A stretch of DNA of 38,860 nucleotides, taken from positions 1-38,860 of the forward strand of contig WOYV01000044.1 in NCBI GenBank assembly GCA_011620585.1, written 5' to 3'. The DNA comes from Draconibacterium sp. (GTDB lineage Bacteria > Bacteroidota > Bacteroidia > Bacteroidales > Prolixibacteraceae). Of this stretch, positions 31,993 through 38,860 are shown piece after piece. Each line of letters starts with the position of its first letter. Within the stretch, counting starts at the first letter, position 1. A model generated the notes under the pieces. It was given only the letters and a program-made list of their open reading frames with translations, searched no databases and had not been told where the DNA came from. The translations under genes were made by a program, and so were the position numbers.

Positions 31993-34725
31993 ATGGATAA
32001 GTTTTCATCAGTGGGCAATCAGGAGTTAAAGGCCATCGAAGACCTTTATCAATCGTATCTTGAGAACCCGGAGTCGGTTGACCAAAGCTGGCAGCAGTTT
32101 TTTGCCGGTTTCGAACTGGCCAGTACTTTTTATCCGGAAAAGCCTTCCGCAGTTAAACTCGATAATATCGACAAGGAATTTGCAATCCTTAACCTGATCC
32201 ACGGTTACCGTCAACGCGGGCATTTGTTCACAAAAACCAATCCGGTCCGCGCCCGGCGTACTTATACACCAACTTTGGCGATTGAAACTTTTGGGCTCGA
32301 AGCAAAGGATCTCGAAACCACTTTTCAGGCTGGTAGCGAAATTGGTATCGGTCCGGCAAAATTGAAAGATATTGTTGCCCATCTCGAAGATACGTATTGC
32401 CGATCGGTGGGAGTGGAGTACATGTACATGCGCCATCCCGAAGTGCTGCAATGGTTGCGCCGGCGGATGGAAAGTACCAAAAACTCGGAAGCGTTTAGCG
32501 ATGAAAAACGCAAATACTTTTTCTATCACCTTAAGTTGGCTGTGGGATTCGAGAACTTTATCCACAAGAAATTTGTAGGACAGAAGCGCTTTTCGCTCGA
32601 AGGGGCAGAAGCCATGATTCCGGCGCTTGATGCAGTAATTGAAAGAGGGGCAGAGCTGGGCCTCGAAGAATTTATTATTGGAATGGCACACCGTGGCCGA
32701 TTGAATGTGCTCGCGAATATTCTTGAAAAACCGTACCAAAATATTTTTAAGGAATTTGTAGGAAAAGAATACGAAGACGATATTTCACAAGGCGATGTTA
32801 AATACCATCTGGGTTACGAAAACGAAATAATGACCGACTTTAAAAAGAAAGTCAAGCTGAAATTGCTCCCGAACCCATCGCACCTTGAAACGGTAGGGCC
32901 GATTGCAGAAGGAATGGTTCGTGCGCAAATCGACGCCGCATACGATGGTGATTATAAGAAAGCTGCTGCGATTATTATTCATGGCGATGCAGCCATTGCC
33001 GCACAAGGCGTGGTCTACGAAACAATTCAGATGTCGCAACTGCCTGGTTACAAAACAGGCGGAACCATTCATTTGGTAATTAACAACCAGGTAGGTTTCA
33101 CAACACCGTACCTCGAAGCACGTTCGAGTACTTATTGTACCGATGTCGCCAAGGTAACCCGTTCGCCCGTTTTTCATGTGAATGGCGACGATGTGGAAGC
33201 GCTGATCTACACAATAAAACTGGCCATGGAATTTCGCCAGAAGTTTCATGCCGATGTTTTTATTGATATCCTGTGTTACCGGAAATACGGACATAACGAA
33301 GGGGACGAACCGCGTTTTACACAGCCTTTATTATACAAGGCTATCGAGAACCATAAAAACCCGCGCGACATTTATGCCGACAAACTGAATGCACTTGGCG
33401 TAATGAGCTACGATGAATCGAAAGCGGAAGTTATGGCTTTCGACAAGTTTCTGGAAGGGAAATATACGGAGTCGGAGAAGATCGAAAAACTAAAAATACG
33501 TAAGTTTCTTTTAAAAGAATACGAAAATTACGAGATGCCATCGAAGGTAATATTTAACAAATTGGTTGAAACCGGTGTCAAAAAGGAAACCTTGTTAATG
33601 GTTGCCGATAAACTAACTCATCTTCCCGCGGATTTACCTTTCTTTAAGAAAGTGGACCGTATTATTTCTGACCGGAAAATGATGATCCACGACGACAAAC
33701 TGGATTGGGCAATGGGTGAGTTACTCGCATACGGAACACTCGTAAATGAAGGCCATGCCGTTCGTTTGAGCGGGCAAGATAGCGAACGCGGTACGTTTGC
33801 TCACCGCCATGCAGCTTTTGTAATTGAAGGTACCGAAGAAAAATATTACCCACTAAAACATGTATCCGACAAACAGGCACCTTTTTCAGTTTATAACTCG
33901 TTACTATCCGAATACGGAGTGCTTGGTTTTGAATATGGTTACTCGCTTTCGCAACCAAACTCGCTGATAATTTGGGAAGCACAATTTGGCGATTTCCTCA
34001 ATGTGGCACAGGTAATAGTCGATCAATACATTAGCTCGGCTTTCGAAAAGTGGGGGGTAATGAACGGTTTGGTTTTAATGCTTCCTCACGGTTTCGAGGG
34101 ACAGGGGCCCGAACATTCGAGTGCCCGAATCGAACGTTTTCTTCAACTGGCTGCCAACAATAATATGCAGGTGGCAATCCCAACCACGCCGGCAAACCTG
34201 TTTCATCTGCTTCGCCGCCAGGTTAAAATGAATACGCGTTTGCCACTGGTTATTTTTACACCAAAGAGTTTGCTCCGTCACCCGATGGTACAATCACAAC
34301 TCGACGATTTTACAAGTGGAGGCTTCCTCGAAGTAATTGACGATAACAAGGCCGAAGTAGCTTTGGTAGAGAAAGTTGTGTTCACTTCAGGAAGATTATA
34401 TTACGACCTGGCAAAATACAAGTTGGAGCAAGGATTGGCTGAAGTGGCAATTGTTCGGCTCGAGCAGCTTTACCCGGTGCCAAAAGAGGCAATAAACGAC
34501 ATTCTGAAAAAATACAACAAGGCAGAAGATGTGGTCTGGGCACAGGATGAACCAGAGAACATGGGAGCCTGGCCATTCTTTAGTAAAAAACTGAACGACT
34601 TAAATCTGAGGATGGTAGCCCGGCCCGAGAGTGCAAGCCCGGCTGTTGGTTTGATGGAAAAGCACCGGCAAGGACTTGAAAAAATGATAGAGTCGATATT
34701 CAGCAAAAAAGAAATTACCGTTTAA
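31993..34725 (+). CDS. sucA: 2-oxoglutarate dehydrogenase E1 component
   Basis: This thiamine diphosphate enzyme decarboxylates 2-oxoglutarate and transfers succinyl to the lipoyl group of E2 in the citric acid cycle. The 910 residues show the short N-terminal LYQSYLENPESVDQSWQQFF segment that binds the complex core, then HGYRQRGH, GMAHRGRLNVLANI, the substrate/cofactor region HGDAAIAAQGVVYE, and RKYGHNEGDEPRFTQP, all diagnostic of E1o rather than pyruvate dehydrogenase. HAAFVIEGTEEKYYPLKH and the C-terminal transketolase region complete it. It is followed by sucB after 99 bases on the same transcript; the E3 gene (lpd) is elsewhere. Confidence 0.98.
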   Translation: MDKFSSVGNQELKAIEDLYQSYLENPESVDQSWQQFFAGFELASTFYPEKPSAVKLDNIDKEFAILNLIHGYRQRGHLFTKTNPVRARRTYTPTLAIETFGLEAKDLETTFQAGSEIGIGPAKLKDIVAHLEDTYCRSVGVEYMYMRHPEVLQWLRRRMESTKNSEAFSDEKRKYFFYHLKLAVGFENFIHKKFVGQKRFSLEGAEAMIPALDAVIERGAELGLEEFIIGMAHRGRLNVLANILEKPYQNIFKEFVGKEYEDDISQGDVKYHLGYENEIMTDFKKKVKLKLLPNPSHLETVGPIAEGMVRAQIDAAYDGDYKKAAAIIIHGDAAIAAQGVVYETIQMSQLPGYKTGGTIHLVINNQVGFTTPYLEARSSTYCTDVAKVTRSPVFHVNGDDVEALIYTIKLAMEFRQKFHADVFIDILCYRKYGHNEGDEPRFTQPLLYKAIENHKNPRDIYADKLNALGVMSYDESKAEVMAFDKFLEGKYTESEKIEKLKIRKFLLKEYENYEMPSKVIFNKLVETGVKKETLLMVADKLTHLPADLPFFKKVDRIISDRKMMIHDDKLDWAMGELLAYGTLVNEGHAVRLSGQDSERGTFAHRHAAFVIEGTEEKYYPLKHVSDKQAPFSVYNSLLSEYGVLGFEYGYSLSQPNSLIIWEAQFGDFLNVAQVIVDQYISSAFEKWGVMNGLVLMLPHGFEGQGPEHSSARIERFLQLAANNNMQVAIPTTPANLFHLLRRQVKMNTRLPLVIFTPKSLLRHPMVQSQLDDFTSGGFLEVIDDNKAEVALVEKVVFTSGRLYYDLAKYKLEQGLAEVAIVRLEQLYPVPKEAINDILKKYNKAEDVVWAQDEPENMGAWPFFSKKLNDLNLRMVARPESASPAVGLMEKHRQGLEKMIESIFSKKEITV

Positions 34726-34824
34726 AATAGATGGAATCGATAAGGGTTAGGACGTTTCAGTTTCAAAAATCCAATATTAATTCCAAGATTTGAAGCATAA
34801 TCAGCGAAAGCAAAAAATAACACC
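34726..34824. other. Gap between sucA and sucB
   Basis: This 99-base spacer inside the operon holds no gene, no strict promoter and no terminator. It is longer than most spacings in the window. Confidence 0.4.
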
Positions 34825-36063
34825 ATGATAGTTGAAATTAAAGTTCCCAGTCCCGGAGAATCGATTACCGAAGTTGAAATTGGTAGTTGGCTTGTTGAAG
34901 ATGGGGCAGTGGTATCAAAAAACCAGGAAATAGCTGAAGTTGAATCAGACAAGGCAACACTAACCATTGTAGCCGGCCAAGCTGGTAAAATTGAAATTAA
35001 GGCTGCCGAAGGCGAAACCATCGAGGTGGGAGCGGTAGTTTGTACCATCGATACCAGTGTGGCGCCACCGCAAACAGAAACTAACCCCAAAGTTTCGTCC
35101 GAAGAAAAAGAAGCAAAAGCCGGGGCGAAGGAAACACCCGCTCCGACGAAGGAACTAAAGGCTTCTGAAACTTACGATAAGGTAAAAGTAAGTCCGGTAG
35201 CGAAAGAAATGATGAAGGAAAACGACTTGTCGGTCGACGATGTGATTAGCGGACTAAAACGTTTAGGCAAAAAGGAGGTGGAAGCCGTATTAAGCTCACC
35301 TCGGACAGTTGTTGTTCAACCGCGCGAAGCCAACCGCGACGAAGACCGCGAAAAAATGTCGAGCCTGCGCCGGAAACTGAGCGCTCGTTTGGTTTCGGTG
35401 AAAAACGAAACGGCCATGCTCACTACTTTCAACGAAATTGATATGAGTTTTGTAATGGACATGCGTAAAAATTATCAACAGAAATTCATCGATAAACATG
35501 GCTTTAAACTTGGTTTTATGTCGTTTTTTACCAAGGCAGTGGCAGTGGCTGCCGAATTTCACCCGATGGTAAATGCTCAGATTGATGGCGATGAAATAGT
35601 GCTGCCAAAGTTTGTGGATGTGGGAATTGCCGTTTCTACACCCAAAGGTTTAATGGTGCCGATCGTACGCAATGCTGAAAGCAAATCGGTTCCTGAAATT
35701 GAACTCGAAATAAAAGAACTGGCCGAAAAAGCCCGTAGCAAAAAAATATCAGTCGAAGAATTAAGTGGCGGGACTATTACCATTACCAATGGAGGTGTTT
35801 TCGGATCGCTGCTTTCTACCCCAATCATCAATCCGCCGCAATCGGCTATTTTGGGGATGCACAACATTGTGGAGCGTCCGGTGGCAGTAAACGGCCAGGT
35901 GGTAATTCGCCCGATGATGTATGTAGCGCTTTCATACGACCACCGGGTAATCGACGGAAAAGACTCGGTTGGATTTTTGGTGAAAGTAAAAGAGATGATC
36001 GAAAATCCGGAGAGGATGTTTACCAACGGGAAAGATGCCGGCGAATTGTTGCTCGGGATTTAA
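34825..36063 (+). CDS. sucB: Dihydrolipoyllysine succinyltransferase, E2 of 2-oxoglutarate dehydrogenase
   Basis: It passes the succinyl group from lipoamide to CoA. The 412 residues have one lipoyl domain (about 1-77) with the lipoylated Lys43 in EVESDKATL, an Ala/Pro/Glu/Lys-rich linker, a peripheral-subunit binding domain (about 121-155, [20 protein letters not shown]) and the acyltransferase domain. The catalytic pair is His373 and Asp377 in [11 protein letters not shown], matching E. coli His375 and Asp379. The single lipoyl domain and the partner sucA identify it as the 2-oxoglutarate rather than the pyruvate enzyme. A strong terminator follows 25 bases after the stop. Confidence 0.97.
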   Translation: MIVEIKVPSPGESITEVEIGSWLVEDGAVVSKNQEIAEVESDKATLTIVAGQAGKIEIKAAEGETIEVGAVVCTIDTSVAPPQTETNPKVSSEEKEAKAGAKETPAPTKELKASETYDKVKVSPVAKEMMKENDLSVDDVISGLKRLGKKEVEAVLSSPRTVVVQPREANRDEDREKMSSLRRKLSARLVSVKNETAMLTTFNEIDMSFVMDMRKNYQQKFIDKHGFKLGFMSFFTKAVAVAAEFHPMVNAQIDGDEIVLPKFVDVGIAVSTPKGLMVPIVRNAESKSVPEIELEIKELAEKARSKKISVEELSGGTITITNGGVFGSLLSTPIINPPQSAILGMHNIVERPVAVNGQVVIRPMMYVALSYDHRVIDGKDSVGFLVKVKEMIENPERMFTNGKDAGELLLGI

Positions 36064-36088
36064 AGGATATTTGTTTTAAGAATTGAGG

Positions 36089-36118
36089 ACCGTTCCTTTT
36101 TTGAGGGAACGGTTTTTT
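36089..36118 (+). terminator. Intrinsic terminator of sucAB
   Basis: ACCGTTCC (36089-36096) pairs with GGAACGGT (36106-36113), followed by TTTTTT (36113-36118). It begins 25 bases after the sucB stop. Confidence 0.92.
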
Positions 36119-36189
36119 GTTTATAAAAACCATGGCATATTTTTTTGAGTAGCTTTCGAATTATCGTAAATTCAAAACAAATTCAAAGC

Positions 36190-37419
36190 ATGCTTATCAT
36201 GGACGATACATTAAAGACAAAAATCAAAGCGTTTGTTTTAGAAGGAGTAGAAGAAGAAAAAGTAAGTGCAAAAGCCGATCCGTTTTGGCAAAGCCTGCGC
36301 GAAGCAGGCACCGAACTGTGGCTCGACACAGGCGACATGGAAGAAGCCGCAAAAAACTGGTCGGCCGAAATGACCGCCCTCACTACCAACAACACGCTGG
36401 TAAATAAAGAAATCCAAAAAGGGATTTACGACGATTTTATTGCGCAAACACGCACCATTGTGCAGGATTTGCCGGTGGACGAACAAATTGTAGAAATCGC
36501 ATTTATATTGAATGCCCGCCATGGAATGCGCCTGGCAAAAAAGTTTGGCGGATTTGTAAGCGTAGAGTTACACACCAATACGGCACATAATTTCGACGCA
36601 ATTGTAGATTACGGACTGCGTTATCATGCTATTAATCCGGAACAGTTTATCGTGAAAGTGCCTTATACGGCGGTAGGTTTGCTCGGAGCGAGAAGACTGC
36701 GGGAGCTTGGTGTTCGTATCAATTTTACACTCGAATTTTCGGCGCGGCAGAATGCGCTTGTTACCGCTGTTACCAAACCCAATTATTGTAATGTATTTTT
36801 GGGAAGAATTGGCGCCTACATAAAAGATAACGCCTTGGGAAGTGGCGAAGGCGCCGGCGAAAGGACCGTTATTTCGACTCAAAATACAGTCAGCCAGTTA
36901 TCCAAAAATAACCCTGAACCTACAAAACTGATTGCCGCCAGTTTACGGGGTTATCAGCAGTTGGAAGATTTAGCCGGAACCGATGTGTACACCATGCCTA
37001 CCAAAGTGGCTGCCGATGGAAGACAACAGTTGAGTGGCCAGTTTTCATCAAAAAAAGAAGTAGTGTATCCGGTTGATCTTACCGAAGATGCAGGGAAGTA
37101 TTTCCCTGAAAAACTATGGGAGGTTAGCGAAAAGGAAATTGCACTTGCGCTGGCGCTCGATAAAGATTGTCCGAAAGACGGCAACGAACTCATCGACCGG
37201 GTACACGAAGCTGGTTGTGGCGATTTGTTTCCGTACCTGAGTGAACGCGATCTGAAATTCATTTCCGACGATGGGAAAATACCGAATCATGAACGATGGG
37301 CTACCCGAATAGAAAGCGGCGAGTTGGCGATCGATACCTTGCTGAATTTAGCGGGGTTGGCAAGTTTCACTGCCGATCAGGCCGCTCTTGACGACCGGAT
37401 CAGAAGAATAATTGCCTAG
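36190..37419 (+). CDS. Transaldolase, long (about 400-residue) form
   Basis: This 409-residue TIM-barrel protein transfers dihydroxyacetone units in the pentose phosphate pathway. LTTNNTLVNKEI (near 64-75) replaces the usual TNPS/T motif region, the Schiff-base lysine is Lys156 in FIVKVPYTAVGL, and INFTLEFSARQN is the following strand. It is longer than the ~220-residue (TalC) or ~315-residue (TalB) forms because of a C-terminal extension of about 150 residues with no motif I recognise. The frame opens at TTG 36145, but ATG 36190 (or 36199) agrees better with the family start. It is followed by a cupin gene 27 bases on. Confidence 0.85.
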   Translation: MLIMDDTLKTKIKAFVLEGVEEEKVSAKADPFWQSLREAGTELWLDTGDMEEAAKNWSAEMTALTTNNTLVNKEIQKGIYDDFIAQTRTIVQDLPVDEQIVEIAFILNARHGMRLAKKFGGFVSVELHTNTAHNFDAIVDYGLRYHAINPEQFIVKVPYTAVGLLGARRLRELGVRINFTLEFSARQNALVTAVTKPNYCNVFLGRIGAYIKDNALGSGEGAGERTVISTQNTVSQLSKNNPEPTKLIAASLRGYQQLEDLAGTDVYTMPTKVAADGRQQLSGQFSSKKEVVYPVDLTEDAGKYFPEKLWEVSEKEIALALALDKDCPKDGNELIDRVHEAGCGDLFPYLSERDLKFISDDGKIPNHERWATRIESGELAIDTLLNLAGLASFTADQAALDDRIRRIIA

Positions 37420-37446
37420 TTGATAAGTAAAAAAAAAGTAAAATTT

Positions 37447-37788
37447 ATGTCGGTACTGAAATTTGATGAGGTGGACTACGAAGTAGTGAATGAACGCTTA
37501 AAACGTAAAATAATCTATACCGATAATTTGATGTCAGTGTTGGCCGATTTTCAGGGAGGCCCCTGGCCCGGGCAGGATCCGCCGCATAATCATCCGCACG
37601 AACAAACCAGTTATGTAGCTGATGGTGAAGTTGTTTTTTATTGCGAAGGCGAACCCGAACAGTATTTAAAGGCAGGCGATTTTTTTGCCGTTCCGCCTTA
37701 TAAAATGCATGCCATTAAGTTACTAAGCAGCACCGCACGTATTATCGATAATTTTACACCGGTGCGTGAAGATTTCCTGAAGAAATAA
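37447..37788 (+). CDS. Single-domain cupin protein
   Basis: The 113-residue protein forms one small beta-barrel. The metal-binding cupin motif 1 is PPHNHPHEQTSYVADGEV with two His spaced as HxH and a later Glu/Gln; motif 2 is FFAVPPYKMHAI with the final His. It resembles KdgF-type and other sugar-acid cupins, so a role near uronate or pentose metabolism beside the transaldolase is possible but not shown. A TTG upstream (37420) would add nine residues; ATG 37447 (MSVLKFDEVDY) is preferred. Confidence 0.82.
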   Translation: MSVLKFDEVDYEVVNERLKRKIIYTDNLMSVLADFQGGPWPGQDPPHNHPHEQTSYVADGEVVFYCEGEPEQYLKAGDFFAVPPYKMHAIKLLSSTARIIDNFTPVREDFLKK

Positions 37789-37945
37789 GGCGAAGGATAG
37801 GAGAACTTCAGCAGAAAGAGTTTGAAGTTAGCGTGGTAGAAGATTGGAGGTCGTTCAGAATCAGTTATTATATACAGGAGTTTGCACACGTAAATCGTTA
37901 ATCATCATTCATCAATCATTTGATTTTAAAAGTTCAACGCTCATT
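37789..37945. other. Convergent intergenic gap
   Basis: This 157-base spacer lies between the cupin and PAP2 genes. No hairpin with a T tract and no ORF of interest was found. Confidence 0.4.
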
Positions 37946-38752
37946 TTAAAAAGTATAAACCAGCGTTAGTCCTTTTTGTTGCCCGAAAGAAAAAGGAAAG
38001 ATATCGAAGTTTTTCACGTGTCCCCAGTCCCATTTATACTGGTGTGTAAGGTAAACCAATTCGGTGGCCAGCATCCCGATTCCGGCGCCAACCATCACAT
38101 CGGAAGCCCAGTGCGCTCCCTTTGCCATTCTCATAAACCCAACAGTTGCAGCACTAGAGTATGCACCTACGCTGTACCAGATACTTTGCCCGCCAAACTC
38201 GTGGTGGACGATTTGCGCCATAGCAAAAACCACTGAAGTATGTCCCGACGGAAAGGAGTGTGGATCGCCATTCGGACGCTCTGAATCGACGCTTCTTTTT
38301 AGGGTGTAAGTCAACATATCGTTTAGCAGGAAGCTTTTTACTGCAATGGCGGTAACGTTTCCGAAATTATTTTTCCCTTTAATACCCAAGGCATTGAGAC
38401 CGTATACCGCTGCCAGGGGAGCAAAGCGCAAATAATCGTCGGCATTTCCCGAATATGAAAACTTTTCCCCGATCCAATCATTCAAATCATGTTTGGCATC
38501 CGAAAAATGGAAGGCCGTTCCGCTTGCAACCAGAATGACAGGGGCAATAAATGGTTTCAAACCCCTTTCCCGGTCAGCATACCTGAAATTCAATTGATGA
38601 ATGGAATCGTTATGAAAATAAATTCGTTTAGAAAATGTTGTGTTCCGCAGATTTTCTGGATTCTTTTCGGGCCAGGCTGCTAAAGCGCTTGCTTCACTAA
38701 AAAAAGCAAAAAGAGTGATTATAAATACCAGCCGGAAAGAAAGATTCTTCAT
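37946..38752 (-). CDS. Exported PAP2-family phosphatase
   Basis: The 268-residue protein has an N-terminal signal or anchor (about 1-24), then hydrophobic helices and the three PAP2 motifs: KRSVDSERP (142-150), SFPSGHTS (166-173) and RMAKGAHWASD (208-218) with His171 and His214 as the catalytic pair. The active site faces the periplasm in this family, and substrates are lipid phosphates such as phosphatidic acid, undecaprenyl pyrophosphate or lipid A. The C-terminal end is FGQQKGLTLVYTF, an aromatic end like that of outer-membrane strands. The frame extends to 38800, but a consensus promoter lies inside that stretch, so ATG 38752 is the start. Confidence 0.9.
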   Translation of the reverse strand: MKNLSFRLVFIITLFAFFSEASALAAWPEKNPENLRNTTFSKRIYFHNDSIHQLNFRYADRERGLKPFIAPVILVASGTAFHFSDAKHDLNDWIGEKFSYSGNADDYLRFAPLAAVYGLNALGIKGKNNFGNVTAIAVKSFLLNDMLTYTLKRSVDSERPNGDPHSFPSGHTSVVFAMAQIVHHEFGGQSIWYSVGAYSSAATVGFMRMAKGAHWASDVMVGAGIGMLATELVYLTHQYKWDWGHVKNFDIFPFSFGQQKGLTLVYTF

Positions 38753-38764
38753 GCAATAAAAGTA

Positions 38765-38795
38765 CAAAAATACCCCATGTAAAAATTTACACAAA
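38765..38795 (-). promoter_or_regulatory. Promoter of the PAP2 gene
   Basis: On the minus strand TTTG (38795-38792), a 19-base spacer and TATTTTTG (38772-38765) are a full match to the Bacteroidota promoter. The RNA would begin near 38758, six bases before ATG 38752. Confidence 0.68.
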
Positions 38796-38860
38796 CACAA
38801 TTTGCTTTTTATTCCAACTGAAAAACTCTCGTGAAATATCGTTATCTTGGCTTTGGATTA

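Noticed and set aside
32026-32739. 237-codon open frame antisense to sucA
   Set aside because: It lies wholly within a highly conserved gene on the other strand, has no recognisable domain and no promoter, and the residue pattern is what reverse reading of sucA codons gives.
34722-35090. Minus-strand frame reading across the sucA-sucB gap with a plausible-looking end ([13 protein letters not shown])
   Set aside because: Most of it is antisense to the sucB lipoyl domain; the part in the gap is too short to identify as a gene remnant.
1-38860. CRISPR arrays, tRNA/rRNA genes, insertion sequences, toxin-antitoxin or phage-defence genes
   Set aside because: Both strands were read for spaced direct repeats, cloverleaf-like stems with CCA ends, transposase motifs and defence domains; none was found.

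Overview
The window looks like chromosomal DNA from a free-living member of the Bacteroidota, probably near the Marinilabiliales/Prolixibacteraceae; the phylum is well supported and the order is a guess. Evidence for the phylum: an EpsC-type serine acetyltransferase, a DUF4293 protein, a WbqC-like protein, a BatA-domain envelope protein, a long-insert signal peptidase I next to dapB, a PorT-like barrel, almost no Shine-Dalgarno sites, and repeated matches to the Bacteroidota promoter (-33 TTTG/TTG, -7 TAnnTTTG). No rRNA, tRNA, CRISPR array, insertion sequence or prophage was seen. No gap longer than about 200 bases is without a gene call; the longest gene-free stretches are about 180-212 bases.

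Layout. (1) 1-300: a 48-residue double-glycine leader peptide (134-280), the most accessory-looking item, cut off from any partners by the left edge. (2) 368-6876, minus strand: a THUMP-domain rRNA methyltransferase and EpsC; nicotinamide riboside salvage (PnuC plus a NadR-like kinase) downstream of an exported S41 protease; GMP synthase. (3) 7089-9515, plus: an exported protein with five LysM repeats and a PBP1-like domain. (4) 9551-13559, minus: exported NIF3-like protein, GntP permease and a VOC protein with a premature TAG; then a YeeE/YedE (TsuA-like) sulfur transporter overlapped by an unannotated 56-residue ORF. (5) 13701-16961, minus: AguA and AguB (agmatine to putrescine) and ornithine aminotransferase, separated by a strong terminator. 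(6) 17126-21227, minus: envelope genes (lipoprotein, two-helix membrane protein, exported isoaspartyl peptidase/asparaginase, BatA-like VWA protein). (7) 21349-25126: beta-barrel, WbqC-like and LapA-like proteins, signal peptidase I and DapB. (8) 25323-30591, plus: Cof-type HAD phosphatase, exported M16 protease, then a six-helix membrane protein overlapping a glycosyltransferase. (9) 30604-31812, minus: MurU-like nucleotidyltransferase and DUF4293 protein. (10) 31993-36063, plus: sucA and sucB (E1 and E2 of 2-oxoglutarate dehydrogenase; no E3 gene here), closed by a terminator. (11) 36190-38752: a long transaldolase, a cupin and an exported PAP2 phosphatase.

Most of the window is housekeeping. 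The points most worth following are the GG-leader peptide, the in-frame TAG in the VOC gene with the family C-terminus preserved after it, the 56-codon ORF that starts inside the yeeE stop codon, and the LysM-PBP1 fusion. Several start codons were moved inward from the longest possible frame because a promoter match or the family alignment made the longer start implausible.
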